Assembly: GCF_000346465.2 (NCBI RefSeq)
Contig: NC_034015.1
Location: forward strand, 395,483 to 459,482
Length of the DNA stretch: 64,000 nucleotides
Source of the DNA: Prunus persica
Lineage: Eukaryota > Streptophyta > Magnoliopsida > Rosales > Rosaceae
Reading direction: 5' to 3'
Shown: positions 22,240 through 35,126 of the stretch, piece after piece
Numbering within the stretch: the stretch's first letter is position 1
Layout of the letters: each line of letters starts with the position of its first letter
The notes under the pieces: model-generated
What the model was told of the DNA's origin: nothing
Database searches by the model: none
Seen by the model: the letters and a program-made list of their open reading frames with translations, nothing else
Translations under genes and position numbers: made by a program

Positions 22240-23333
22240 TAATTTTATTCTTGAATAAAAGTTAACTAAGATTAATTATGGGATAGGTGTCACCTTTTAA
22301 GGGTGATGGTGAGCATACACATTTGGTTAATGTGACAAGAAAAAAGCTCCTAAGAGAAAAAAGTTAATCACACGTTATCTATTAAATGAATATTAAAAGA
22401 GAATATAAGAGGTGATTTTTAACATGGGATCGTTTATCATAATTGATAGTTTTGTCTATTAACAAAAATAAAATAATATTATTTATGAGTAAGGTGGGGT
22501 TTGAATTCTTTATATTGCCTTGTAATCATACCACACATTAGTTCAAATGGAAGTATTTATGTAGGGATCAATATGTTATTTACTTACTATTACTGCCATA
22601 TGGAAAGAAAAAGAAACAAAAATTTGTATAACCCTAACCACATAAAAAATAAAAAACTAAAAAACTATTATTATTATCATTATTTTGTGTGTGTGTGTGG
22701 ATTTTCATAGAATTTGTAAAATTGTTGCGTTTTGAGAAGGAAACACATGTTAATATATAATAATCTAGACATTTGACTATGAGATTTTTATGCTGTGGAT
22801 GTTGATGGCTTGATAATCACTTTTTAACCTTGGCCTATGGAATATGAAATGCCTAGTTTGTAGAATTTTATTAGTATTATATTCATTATCATTTAGCTTA
22901 TACTTTATGCCATTGTGTTACCATTCAAACCAAATAATTTATTATGAATTTTGGAAAGGAAGAGAATATATTATATCTGTAGTTGGTAAAAAAGAAAAAG
23001 AAAAAGAAAAACACCAATAAATTTTGAATGGAAAAAAAATAAGTAGGTCATGCAAAGCAAGGATTTTGTGTAAACTCACAAGCACATTGTTTTTATGTTG
23101 TAATTTGAAAAGGTGAAATTGAGTCTGATAGACTGTTGAAAACTCATATAATAATAATAATAATAATAATAATTAATTAATATTTATTTGGAAAAGAAAA
23201 GGAGATAGATATCCTTTTGGTTATTACAAGGCCACATTTGCATGTCCCATTTCTTTCCCATATAAAACCACACAAGAAGCCCCTATTTGGGACACCACTT
23301 CACACCACACCACCACGTTCAATTTACACATAT

Positions 23334-23380
<47 letters not shown>

Positions 23381-23750
23381 GAGGGAAGCCCATTTATATA
23401 CATATATTTAGGGTATCAGCAATCAATACATACACACAACACAAACATAACAAAGAGAACAGAAGAGAGAGAGAGAGAGTGAGTTTCTAGATAGAGAAAG
23501 AGAAGACACACACAACACACAAAACCAGAACACACCACACCACCATCACCACCAAATGTTATTTTCTTTTATTTTTTGAGACAAAATAAAATGAAATGAA
23601 AATTTATTTTATTTTATTTATTAAAAAAAACATCTAGACAGGCTCAGGGTTACCTATATTTATAGCCTTTGAGCATCCAAGTCTCTCAATACCAAAAAAG
23701 ACAACAAATAAGAAAAAGAAAAATCCTTTTGAGCTTCTGATAAGAGAAAT
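22240..23750 (+). promoter_or_regulatory. MLK/PPK-like kinase upstream region
   Basis: AT-rich interval between the retroelement relic and the kinase leader. It contains an ATA trinucleotide run (23148-23174), a (GA) microsatellite at 23339-23377 and CA/GA-rich stretches to 23550. The densest CT/GA and CACAC sequence lies close to the inferred leader exon. ORFs at 23217-23490 are products of the microsatellite. Confidence 0.4.
23339..23377 (+). repeat. (GA)n microsatellite, about 19 units
   Basis: Pure GA run upstream of the kinase gene, followed by a second shorter GA run at 23464-23481. Confidence 0.95.
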
Positions 23751-24659
23751 GTGTGTGCCTCTGTCGCTTTGTTTTCACTGAAGAACAAGACGATCTGACG
23801 GGAACCGATCGCCTTCTTCATGCGTCTTTGATTCAGTCTCAGCCTCCGATCCTTGTGCTTTCTCGGTTTTCAGCAACCGATCGGTGAGTAAATTCATATT
23901 TTGCTATTTTTCTTCTTCTTTTTTTTTTTCCAGCTGTTTTGCGCTTGTTCGATGATCGCTTTGTATTCAAAGTTTTCAAATTTTTTAGATAATCGGATTG
24001 GTGATTGCTTAGAAATCGATCTGATTCGGATTATTTATTTGTATCGTTGATCAAGCCGTTTGATTCTTTCGTTCAATGTGGACGTGTATTTGTTTTTGGT
24101 CGTAATCATCGTTGCTTCAATGCTTAGGTTGGTGAAGGTGCGTGCTTTTGGCCGAAGCTAATGACTGATTAAGAGAAATGAACAAAAGATAGACAGAAAT
24201 GGAATAGATTCATTTTATATTATTGAGCACATTTACTATTTACTTTGTTGCTTGGTTTTTGAAAAATAGATCTCTTAAGCTATGTAGCCCCATAATGGTA
24301 TCCTTACTTTTTCTCTATAGGTAGCAATTGAGGCAAGCCTCACAGAATTTATCTTATTGTGTTGTTTTGATTTTCTCTATCTGTCACTGTGGTTTCAGTT
24401 TTGTAGTAGTTCTAAATTATTAATAGTATGATACTATAAATTTGTATGATTTATCTAGTCCGACTTGTGCCCGTAAGGGGGTTTAAAATTTCTATTTTGC
24501 TTGCTCAAAGGGATTTACGTTTATGGTATTGTTTCAGTTTTATGCTTGTAACAGTAAATTATGTTTTAATTAATAATTTTAGTGATTTCTTTCCTGATAT
24601 TTATGTTGCAGAGTATCTGAAGGGATTATTGGGTGGAATGTGATTTGCATGGGCTGAGG

Positions 24660-27600
24660 ATGCCAGAGTTACGAAGCGGAGTGCGCAGATCAAAAAGGCT
24701 TGATGATCTCCAGCCTTCCTCACAACCACCGATTGGCCAAGCCGAAAATTGTGTACTGCCCGCTCAGAATAAAACTCGTAGGAGAGCTGGTGGTGGAAGG
24801 GGAAGAGGTGGTAATGCTGTAGCAAAAGGTCCTTCACCAGCAATACCCACAAGGGCGACTGCAGCTGGTAGAGGTCGTGGTGTTAGGTTGATAGATTTAG
24901 ATCCTGAACCTTGCGAGGTTCGTCCTGAAGCTGCTGCTTTAGGAGCCGCCGAACCCATTTATAATCGTGTAGAAGTTGTAGCAGATAAAGATATAGCGAT
25001 GGAGGGTGGTGCGAGTGCAGATAAAATAATGGGAGGTGAAGAGGAAGCAGGAGGGACACCTGTTCCCGATAGGGTATATACCCTGTACTTATTGCTTTTG
25101 ATTGGATTCCTTTTTCCTTTTTAGTGTAAGATGCGGGATATTAATTGCATTGATTTGGGATTTCTATTTTGAGAAACAGCTGTTATGACTGTATACTCTG
25201 CTGGTAGATATTTATCTGATTATTAGCATTAAAAAAAAAAGTTCTATGTTCCTCACTCTACTAGTTCAGTAGATGTGGAATGGACGAATTCGAATATAAT
25301 TAGGTGATGATTGTTATTTCTCTGTGAAACGGACTTGAAGATTCTTGTATACATATTGAGTTTGGCCCTCAGTTGGCCGATGCACCAACAATTATTGTGA
25401 TAGTTACTATTAATAAATGTCTTGTTGTCCATGCAGAAATTTAAGTGTTTCTGTTGCTTGGTGTAGGTACAAGTGGGTAACTCTCCTGTGTACAAGGTAG
25501 AAAGGAAGTTGGGCAAGGGTGGTTTTGGCCAAGTTTATGTTGGTAGAAGGGTTAGTGGTGGCACTGATAGGACAGGGCCTGATGCAATTGAGGTATTTAA
25601 TATCATTTTTTGGAAATTTTATTTTCTGAATCACAAATATATGATCTTTTAAGATCCTTTTTACAGGTTGCTTTGAAGTTCGAACACCGAAATAGTAAAG
25701 GTTGCAGTTATGGCGCTCCTTATGAGTGGCAAGTGTACAGGTGAGTTTTGTTTATTCCTGAATATGTTGGAAAAAGATTACATATGGTTGCCTTTAAATT
25801 TTATTTACATTAATCTTGAAATGTTTCAAATGTCTTATCTGATTTCCTTCTTTTTACGTTGTTAAGTCATCTGAATGGATGTTATGGAATTCCTTGGGTT
25901 CATTACAAGGGTCGACAAGGAGACTTTTACATTATGGTAAGTTTTGTTTTGGAGTTCCTTACCATCTGATTGGATTCAAAACTTTTTACATTGTCTGATG
26001 GATGTTGTTTATATTTCAGGTCATGGACATTCTTGGACCCAGTCTTTGGGACCTTTGGAATTCTGTTGGTCAATCGTAAGATACTCTATCTCTCTCTCAC
26101 GCACAAACACACTCAAATTCACACAAGCACACATAAATGACCCCTGAAAAACCAATTGTACAATAATCTACACCCCAACATCCCCTGTGTGCAACAGAGT
26201 TTATTTCGGTCCTTTAATTCACATTATTATGTCTGCTACAGGATGTCACCCAATACGGCAGCATGCATTGCAGTTGAGGCAATATCAATTCTTGAAAAGC
26301 TTCACTTAAAAGGGTAAGTTTTATTGGAAGCTTTGACTTATTCTCTTTTGTATAAATAACTCATGAAATTTTCATCTCAAACTAGGTTTGTGCATGGAGA
26401 TGTAAAACCAGAAAATTTTTTACTTGGTCAATCTGGAACACCTGATGAGAAGAAGCTATATCTGATTGATCTTGGCTTGGGTATGTTGCCCTCATGTTTC
26501 TTCATTGCATGTTTTCCTTTAAAGTATGAACTATTTGTGTTTCATGGTCAGATATGGTATTTCTGTTTTTAGTAAGGAAATTTAAGCGATATGAAGCAAA
26601 TCCTATTCCCATATTTAGTATATAATGCTTGTATAATGTTTATATTTTGTTTCAGCATCTAAATGGAAGGAAGCATCTGGTCAACATGTTGAATATGATC
26701 AGAGGCCTGACATATTCAGGTTTGTAATGTTAGGACATTGTTCTATTTGTGCTTCTGAGACTTTATTTGGCCATCCTTCATATATTGACATTACTGCTTT
26801 TGACAGGGGAACAATAAGGTATGCAAGTGTACATGCACATTTAGGTCGGACTGGAAGTCGAAGGGATGATCTTGAGTCATTGGCATACACATTAATATTT
26901 CTCATTAAAGGAAGGTTACCCTGGCAAGGGTATCAGGTGAGTTGGTATTGTTGTTAAATGTGTTTGTAACTTTGTATTCTGTTTTCATATAATCTTGACA
27001 ACCTTCAACCTTCGTTCACTGTTTTGCTTGAAATTACAGGGGGATAACAAGAGTTTTCTTGTTTGTAAGAAAAAGATGGCCACCTCCCCAGAGTTGATGT
27101 GCTGTTTCTGCCCTCCCCCATTCAAACAGTTTCTTGAAGCTGTTACAAATATGAAATTTGATGAGGAACCAAATTATGCAAAGTTGATATCTTTATTTGA
27201 AAGCTTGATAGAGCCATGCATGCCATTAAGGCCAATAAGAATTGATGGAGCTCTTAAGGTGATTTTGATAATACATTTTCAGCCTTTTTCCTTTACTCTT
27301 TTCTTTTTCTTTCTTTGACTTTCTATTTGTTCAACGTTCTGCATCAATAGGTTGGGCAAAAGCGGGCAAGAATGTCTATAAATTTGGAAGAAGATGAGCA
27401 ACCAAAGAAGAAAGTTCGTTTAGGTAGTCCTGCTACCCAGTGGATTTCAGTGTATAATGCACGTCGTCCAATGAAGCAAAGGTGAAATATACATTTCTTT
27501 AATTTGATTTCCCATAATATGTGATTTGCAGTGAAATTTTTCCTAGATTTGCTATTTTTTCTCATTTTCATATAAACATATTTTATTTCCATACAGAAAC

Positions 27601-30600
27601 ATTAATAAAAGGTGTCAGCAGTTGAAGTATTTTAAATGTTTGATTTTCATTGAAAGGTTGTTATACAGTTTTAATTCTTCTTTGTCAGTATCAAAAGCAA
27701 GTATGTAATTTTGGCATAATTCTTTATCTTGACCACTATTTGTGCTTAAGCAAATTAGCTAACTTATGATGGATGGCAATGGCATTCCCTTTTTTAGCCC
27801 ATGTGCTGGTGTTCTGTCATTAGACATATCTTAAATATCACTTAAATAACCTTTTTCTGAAATTTGATATAAAGAGATGTAATGCTGTATACCAAAATAG
27901 GAAAGCTTGTTGCTCGTTAAATAAAAAAACTTTATTTGTTCCTAAGGTGGAATCATGATTAAACTACTAATCATTTTTAAAGTGAAGATAAAAGACGAGA
28001 TTTCAAACTTTCTATTAGTTTTAAGCTCGTGATCCTTTCATCTTTTACTTAATATTGAGATCTTCTGATATTTATTTATTTGGTATCTTTTGTATCTCAT
28101 TCTAGTGGTTCTTTAAAATAGGTTTCTTATGTCTTCTCACCTATTCAAGTTCTCTAATAAATTAAATGGGTGTACTACACTGTGTTTGTAGTCAGAGGAT
28201 AAACTACACTTTTCCCCCTCAACTTTTTTCACAATTCGTATCTGGTTCCTGTATTTTAAGTTACAACAATGACAACATAGGGACAAACAAAATGGAAAAA
28301 ATATCAGATAATTAGGTGTAAAGTGTAGTTTGAGATAAAATGCATAGTGATTATGGACTTCTCATAAATGATATTAAATGGTTTTGATTCTGACTTTCTT
28401 GAAACATTTGATAATGATGCTCCTAATGTGTGTTTCTGTAAGAAATACCGAATGAATAGTGTCTACCAATTTGAGGTGATGATGAACCTAAGTTCTTATT
28501 TATGGTATATTTTCCCACAAACCCATGTTTATGTGCATGGTAATGGTTTTCTTGCATGGTGGTTTTTCTTCTCCTTTCTCTTCCTGAGGAAACCAAGGGG
28601 CATGGTCTAGGCTCAAACCTAGGATGGCCTCTGTAGGGCTGTGGCTTCACCACTTAGGTGTCCCCACTGGACTTTTCTTGCATGGTATTAAGTAAGCCTC
28701 TTGCTGGACATGTAGATATCACTACAATGTGGCGGACACAAGGCTGAGCCAGCATGTTGACAAGGGTAATGAAGATGGATTATTTATCAGCTCTGTAGCG
28801 TCTGCAGCAAATCTGTGGGCCCTAATCATGGATGCAGGGACAGGTTTCTCTTCCCAGGTTTATGAGCTGTCAACTGTCTTCCTACATAAGGTTAGCATAT
28901 GAAACAAGTGTATTCTATCATCCTTCCGTAAGTAATATACTTCTTGAAATAATGATCATCTTGATTAATTCATTTGGGACAGGATTGGATCATGGAACAG
29001 TGGGAAAAGAATTTCTATATTAGTTCAATAGCTGGTGCCACTAATGGGAGTTCCTTGGTTGTTATGTCCAAAGGTTTGCATTTATTTGTAGCATTAAATA
29101 AATAATAAAAAAATGCTATTGGTTTTGTATAAATGTGTGTTGTGTGCATCTTCACCTCTTTTGCTTTCATATAACCTGTGGTACTAGTCAACGGTGAAAT
29201 ATGATTATCTTCTTCTTTTGCCAAATCCAGTCACTTGTTTCTCTGAGTTGTTTTCAACTGGTGCTATATCAGGGTTGTGATTAAATCTAGTTTTCTTCTC
29301 ATATTCAGTTTTTGTTCATGCAGCATTTTGTTCATGCAGCATTCTCAATCTAGGATGCCCTTTTGCAAGTTACTTAATTCATTTTTCTTTTTACTCCAGC
29401 AACATTCAATCTAGGATGCCCTTTTGCAAGTTACCTAATTCATTTTTCTTTTTATTCTAGCAACATTCTCGTTCTAGGATGCCTTTTTGAATTCTGTTCT
29501 TGCTTTCTTTTCGCACCACTGCACACTCCCAGTTATCCTCCACTTGCGTTTTTCTTCCTCCTACCACCGTGTTTATGTTCTTTATCTTCAATGCTTCCCA
29601 TAATTCTTCTTGCTTGGATGGCCTCTGCACCATGCTTAAACTCCTCTGCGGTTCATTTTTCTCTTTGGAACATCCTTGCTGATAAAACCTCCTGTTGATA
29701 TTGTGATTCCAAATACTTTTCCTTCCACCAAACATTAGCTTTGATTGATTTTCTTCCATTAGATCTTACCCCAAATAGTTCTTTTCATGGGGCAATGTAA
29801 TAACATTCCTTACAAAACCATTTCCCCATTCTTGAAGAAGCTCAAGAACATACCAACGGGGTTTTAGTCAAGTGGTCAGGGCTGTGCAAAAGTCATGATA
29901 AATTACCATAAATAGAGTTTGGCAATGCAAAAGTCATGTTAAAGTACCATAAACAGAGTTGTATCATGAAGCTCGGTGTTTTTTAACTAAAGGTCACAGA
30001 AAGAATAAAATTTTTGAAAAATAAATGCTGAGGTACTTTAAAAATTAAATTTTAATAGTCCTTATTGGAATGTGTGTTTTTGCATGTTATAAGTGCCTTT
30101 GTGTAAGCACTTTGCTCATCTTCATTTTTTGCTGGTAAATGAAACTTTAATTTTATGAGACTCTACTTTTTGCTACATATTTCTCTTTACTAGACCACTG
30201 TCCTGAGCCGTGATTTACACTCTATCGTATTGCATATAGGTACTCCTTACACTCAGCAGTCATATAAAGTGAGTGAATCTTTTCCATTCAAGTGGATAAA
30301 TAAGAAGTGGAAAGAAGGTTTCCATGTGACATCCATGACAACTGCTGGCATTCGCTGGGGTGTCGTTATGTCCAGGAATGCTGGATATTCTGATCAGGTA
30401 TATTATTACTCACATTCAAGTTTGTCGAATTTTTGAATTTGTAAATTTTGTTCACCTTTCTTGTTTTCAAGATAGCTCATTTTCCCATCTTACATTTGAA
30501 TTGAAAATACAAGGTCGTGGAGCTCGATTTCTTATACCCGAGTGAAGGTATACACAGGCGATGGGAAAGTGGTTACAGAATAACATCCATGGCTGCCACT

Positions 30601-30962
30601 ACTGATCAAGCAGCCTTCATTTTGAGCATTCCTAAACGAAAATTGATGGATGAAACTCAAGAAACTCTGCGTACCTCTGCCTTCCCAAGCAGCCATGTAA
30701 AGGTAAGATAGAAAACATTGGTGTGCGATGAGCATCATGATCTTGTGCTTATTTTCTTTAATTCTTTATAACGCGGAGTTCAAATATCTGGGTTCTGAAA
30801 GTTCAGTTGCATGGCACCATAGATGAGGTATTCATGCCTTGTTTTTGTTCATTTTCATCAATCACACGATAATGAATCATCTTTGATGTTTGTTTTTTGC
30901 AGGAAAAATGGTCCAAAAATCTCTATATTGCATCAATTTGCTATGGACGGACTGTTTGCTAA
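24660..30962 (+). CDS. MUT9-like/photoregulatory protein kinase (CK1 family, HD16/EL1-like)
   Basis: Sixteen coding exons (24660-25073, 25467-25592, 25667-25740, 25867-25936, 26020-26075, 26242-26313, 26386-26480, 26656-26719, 26807-26936, 27040-27258, 27351-27481, 28716-28890, 28983-29073, 30240-30397, 30514-30702, 30903-30962) keep phase throughout and give 707 residues. A noncoding leader exon probably ends at 23883 (donor GTGAGT) and splices to 24612. The N-terminus is basic and Gly/Arg-rich ([12 protein letters not shown]). The kinase domain follows: [12 protein letters not shown] (153-164), Lys184 in VALKF, catalytic HGDVKPEN with Asp276, and DLG at 299-301 instead of DFG. A PKKKVR basic cluster (458-463) is a likely nuclear signal. 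The C-terminal half is the conserved MLK-specific domain ending YGRTVC. Known relatives (MLK1-4/PPK1-4, rice HD16) phosphorylate histone H3 Thr3, phytochrome-interacting factors, cryptochromes and clock-associated proteins in the nucleus. All catalytic residues are present. Confidence 0.95.
28600..28675 (-). repeat. tRNA-derived SINE-like head in kinase intron 11
   Basis: On the minus strand CCTAAGTGGTGAAGCC resembles a pol III A box and CTAGGTTTGAGCC a B box about 35 bases later. No clear tail or target duplication. A related A-box-like TTTTAGTCAAGTGGTC lies in intron 13 at about 29861-29876. Confidence 0.35.
29338..29485 (+). repeat. 61-bp tandem repeat with acceptor-like ends in kinase intron 13
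   Basis: Two full 61-bp units (29338-29398, 29399-29459) and a partial third. Each unit ends in a long pyrimidine run and CAG or TAG (TTTTCTTTTTACTCCAG, TTTTCTTTTTATTCTAG), a good 3' splice site look-alike. The genuine acceptor by phase is at 30239. Confidence 0.85.
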
Positions 30963-32732
30963 TTTGTGTGTATATGTGGTTTATACCTGAAAAATGCTAT
31001 TCAAATTTTTGAGAGGGTTTTACAGTTGATCTTTGAGTAGCTGGATAATCTTTTCACTGCAAGTTGAGAGGGAAAAAAAATCCAAGCATCTCATGAATTG
31101 TCTTCCTAGTTTATGAATGTAAAAAGTAACATAGATGAATGATACAATTGATTTTGGGAAATCATGTGCCCTCAACCAACCTACGATGCTAAGCAGCAGT
31201 TTGTCAAAAACGCATCACATACTTCACCTTGCTATGGCCACTCAGTTGATTGCTTATTAACTGCAAATCGTTCTCGGAATTAAACCTCGCCATAGAAGGT
31301 GTTTTCTATTCGAATGTTGTGGTAAGTAGCAACAAAAACACTTAAATAGGTAAATAGGTTTTAAGTTTTAATTCTTGAATTGGGGCCAAAGCACCTACGG
31401 TGAACCTTGTTGAGAAAAATAGATCTCAGCTGGTCTTCTTATACTATAGTCATTCAGTCGTGTGTGTACAGCGTCGGTTGGGGAAATTTCACTTTTCAAC
31501 TAGAATTTTCTTGATGTTTGTTTTGTCTGCCCACTCCGATATAAAGCAAATATTGACTTGACTTGGTGCTTGAATTACGACAAAAAAAAAGAGACTTAGT
31601 GCTTGAATAATGATTAAAGATGTGCTCAAAACAACTAAAAACACTAACCCGTGAAGCCATATAAACATTAAAAAAAAAAAAGTTGTGTTTTTTGCAATCA
31701 TTATATCATATTATGTAACACTTGCAAAGACAGATTCAATTAAGATTAAACTGGTGTAATCCTAAGTGAATTCTTCCCATTGATTAACAAATTCAATTAA
31801 GATTCAACTTCATCGCCAAGCAAACCCGAGATTTATATCAAACACAAGCTCAATAGGATTGCTTATCACACAGAAAGGAGCAGCTGGACATATTCCATAG
31901 AGTTAAAATTGCAACATCTCTAATTTACTTGACCTGAACAAATTTTAATTTGCTTGAATCTTGAACCCATTAAAAATACAAAATAATGACCTTACAGTGA
32001 AACCCATTTAAAAAGAAAGAAGCCATTTGATGACTTGTAAACATAAATTGGTGGGTGAGACAGTAACAAGCATGAAATGGTATATGATAATAGCACCAGT
32101 GCAGTGTTGAATGTTTGATATGTGGTTCCATTCCATCAACAAGAAAAAGATAATGCCTTCACATCACAATGGAGTCTCTAAGCTAGTGGTGATATACTGT
32201 GACTTGTGATAGAAGCAAAAATGCTTAATTATCTACAAACGGCCCGCTTGGTAATCATTTCATTTTTATTTTCTCTAAAAGTAGAACATACGGTAGAAAT
32301 GAGAAATGAAGAAGGGTGGAGGAATGTGTTTAAAACATTTTAATGTTGAGAAATGTGGCAAGAAATACCCTGATATGCTTGTCATTGACTATAAAACTTG
32401 GGTATGATCTTCATTGCCTAGCTTAATTAGAACCTAGGACCAGACAAATTTGCATGATTTAATTGATAGTGTTTCAAACCAATGTACACAAAATCTTTAG
32501 GTAATTGATTTAGCCTCAAAAGTCAAGATAAAGGACAATTGCCCAGTCCAAAAATAAGGACAATTTCCAAGGCCGGCCGTCTGGATTTGGAATTATACAT
32601 AGCACACAGATTTGTTTGACCACCAGTCTCAAGAGCTTATAGAAAAATATCTAGTTTGTGAGTTTCCACCATCAACACATTCATGATCCATCTGTAAGTA
32701 TCTCGAGTTGCTTAATTAAGTAGCAAAGCAAT
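30963..32732. other. Intergenic: kinase 3' flank and RLP promoter
   Basis: About 1.8 kb, AT-rich, no coding frame with recognisable motifs. The stretch near 32240-32270 (GGCCCGCTTGGTAATC) resembles hAT-type termini seen elsewhere in the window, but a partner end was not found. The RLP start follows CTTAATTAAGTAGCAAAGCAAT with no assignable TATA box. Confidence 0.5.
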
Positions 32733-35126
32733 ATGGCCAGCCTGATGAGCCTACCTTTTGCTGCGTACTTGATCTTCTTCTTCACCTTAAACCTCATGCC
32801 TATGCCTTGTTTTTCTTGTCCCCAAGAACACAAAGAAGCTCTACTAGAATTCAAAACTTCATTAACTGAAAACTTATTAGCAGCAAACTCTACCGATGAA
32901 GCAATGGTAACCGAGTTACTAGAGTCATGGAATTCCAGTTCAGATTGTTGTCAATGGAACCTGGTCACTTGCCATTCCCATGCAGCATCAGCTTCAAAAC
33001 GTATCACTGGCCTTGACATTTCCTATCTGGTCCTCAATGGAAGTGTGCCTTCAGATGTCCTGGCGCCACTCTTCCGAATAACAACGCTCATGCTGCTCAA
33101 CATCGCTTCCAATTCGATGCAAGGGGAGATCCCAGGAGCTGGTTTTGCCAATTTGACCAAGCTAGTATATCTTGACATGAGGGAGAATCGATTCAATGGT
33201 TATATCCCTCCTCAGCTGTTTCAGTTCAGGTACCTAGAGTACCTTGATTTAAGTGGTAATTTCATCCAAGGAGAGATCCCTGCAGAGGTCGGAAACCTTA
33301 CTGAATTGCGTAAGCTGTCACTTCGACAGAACAAGCTATCAGGAAGGATACCATTGTCTGTGGCGTCTCAGTTGAGGGAGTTGCAAGTATTGGAGTTGCA
33401 GGATAATTTTCTCTCCATGGAGATTCCAGCAGAGATTGGCAACTTGGTGAACATTTCAACACTTGCATTGAGCAACAACAATTTGAGTGGTGGAATTCCA
33501 CAATCAATACAAAAGATGAGCAAGCTGGAAACACTTGCGCTGGACAAGAATATTCTCAATGGTGATATCCCAGCATGGCTATTTGAACTCAGGGAGTTGA
33601 AGAATTTGCATCTTGGAGGAAATAAACTAAGGTGGAATAACAGTAATGTCACCATAGCTCCAAAATGCATGTTATCTCAATTATCCTTGAGATCCTGTGA
33701 TGTTGGAGGTCCTATTCCGATTTGGCTTTCCAATCAAACAAGGCTTGATCTCTTGGACTTGAGTGAAAACCGGCTCGAAGGAGCATTTCCACTGTGGCTA
33801 GCTAAACTACAGGTTGGGATCCTATTTTTATCAGACAACGAACTCACAGGTTCCTTGCCGCCACCTTTGTTTCAAACTCGAAGTTTACAAGTCCTTGAAT
33901 TGTCAAGAAACAACTTTTCGGGAAAATTGCCAGAAGATATGGGTGAGAACTGTGCAGTCATGATACTCATGCTGTCTGAAAACAATTTTTCAGGGCCAGT
34001 GCCAAAATCCATCGCAAACATATACAGACTACTTTTGCTCGACTTGTCAAGGAACAACTTCTCGGGTGAGCTTCCAATCTTTAAACCTGATGCACTTCTA
34101 GCGTTCGTTGATATTTCGTCAAACAAATTATCAGGTAAGGTTCCTGCCACTTTTGGACTGAACACTATAATCCTCTCACTAGGCCAAAATGAGTTCTCTG
34201 GTGAGTTGCCTAAAAACTTGTCCAATCTGAGCCAGCTTGAGCACCTTGACCTGCGTGATAACAACATCACTGGAGACTTGCCAACATTTCTCACTCAAAT
34301 ATCTTCTCTTCAAGTACTCAATCTACGAAACAATTCCATAAGAGGATCGATCTCCGGTGATCTGTCAAATCTCAGCAGTCTCCGGATCCTGGATCTGTCT
34401 AACAACTTGCTTAGTGGAAATATTCCTCCAAGAGTTGGAAATCTTATTGCAATGATTGAGACTCCAGACATCCCAACAAGTTTGCCTGGTGCATTCTTCT
34501 CCTTCTCAGTTGAATACGACCTGATAGTAAATTGGAAGAAGTCAAAGCAAGGCCTATCTAGCCACAATCTTGACATCTACTCCCTTCTAGACCTGTCAAA
34601 TAATCAATTTTCAGGCAACATTCCATCCTCTTTGGGTAGGCTCAAAGGCTTGAAGCTACTTAACATTTCTTCCAATGAACTTTCTGGGAGCATCCCATTG
34701 GCATTTGGTGATTTGGAGAGTTTAGAGACCTTGGATTTGTCTCACAATAATCTCTCAGGCCAAATACCAGAGACATTTGCAAAGCTTCAAGAACTGAACA
34801 CTCTAGACTTGAGCAACAACAAACTTGTTGGTCATATTCCTGAGAGTCCCCAAATGGATACACTGATTGATCCAAACATATATGCTAACAACAGCGGATT
34901 GTGCGGAGTTCAAATTCAGTTGCATTGCCCCGAAGAGCACCCGCCATCTGCCGAAACAGATGAGAGTGATGAGAAGAACGATACATGGTGGTTTTCATGG
35001 GCAACTGCAGGTATTGGATTCCCTTTTGGATTTTTTTCTGCTGTGGCCTCAATGTACGTTGTTGGTTATTTTGGTACTGTTGCAACCAGAACAAGAAGGG
35101 GCTCTCAATGTGTTTGGCAGAGGTAA
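32733..35126 (+). CDS. Leucine-rich-repeat receptor-like protein (RLP46-like)
   Basis: Single open frame of 797 residues, no introns. Order: signal peptide (1-28, AAYLIFFFTLNLMPMPCFS); N-terminal cap with CPQEHKEALLEFK and the paired-Cys WNSSSDCCQW; about 24 plant-type LRRs (LxxLxLxxNxLSGxIP); an island after repeat 21 (VNWKKSKQGLSSHNLDIYSL) typical of RLPs; final LRRs; cap LCGVQIQLHC; acidic juxtamembrane stretch (SAETDESDEKND); transmembrane helix about 752-780; and a short basic tail (ATRTRRGSQCVWQR). There is no kinase domain. Family members act at the plasma membrane with SOBIR1/BAK1-type kinases in immunity or development; the ligand here is unknown. Many N-glycosylation sites (NLS, NNS) fit an extracellular ectodomain. 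It interrupts the conserved gene block, so transposition or lineage-specific insertion is likely. Intact as read. Confidence 0.92.
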   Translation: MASLMSLPFAAYLIFFFTLNLMPMPCFSCPQEHKEALLEFKTSLTENLLAANSTDEAMVTELLESWNSSSDCCQWNLVTCHSHAASASKRITGLDISYLVLNGSVPSDVLAPLFRITTLMLLNIASNSMQGEIPGAGFANLTKLVYLDMRENRFNGYIPPQLFQFRYLEYLDLSGNFIQGEIPAEVGNLTELRKLSLRQNKLSGRIPLSVASQLRELQVLELQDNFLSMEIPAEIGNLVNISTLALSNNNLSGGIPQSIQKMSKLETLALDKNILNGDIPAWLFELRELKNLHLGGNKLRWNNSNVTIAPKCMLSQLSLRSCDVGGPIPIWLSNQTRLDLLDLSENRLEGAFPLWLAKLQVGILFLSDNELTGSLPPPLFQTRSLQVLELSRNNFSGKLPEDMGENCAVMILMLSENNFSGPVPKSIANIYRLLLLDLSRNNFSGELPIFKPDALLAFVDISSNKLSGKVPATFGLNTIILSLGQNEFSGELPKNLSNLSQLEHLDLRDNNITGDLPTFLTQISSLQVLNLRNNSIRGSISGDLSNLSSLRILDLSNNLLSGNIPPRVGNLIAMIETPDIPTSLPGAFFSFSVEYDLIVNWKKSKQGLSSHNLDIYSLLDLSNNQFSGNIPSSLGRLKGLKLLNISSNELSGSIPLAFGDLESLETLDLSHNNLSGQIPETFAKLQELNTLDLSNNKLVGHIPESPQMDTLIDPNIYANNSGLCGVQIQLHCPEEHPPSAETDESDEKNDTWWFSWATAGIGFPFGFFSAVASMYVVGYFGTVATRTRRGSQCVWQR

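Noticed and set aside
23217..23490. Arg-Glu repeat ORFs near the GA run
   Set aside because: Produced by the GA microsatellite; same for 48103-48414, 56179-56379 and 57032-57265.
33298..34875. Minus-strand ORFs inside the RLP
   Set aside because: Mirror frames of LRR codons; the plus-strand frame carries all family motifs.
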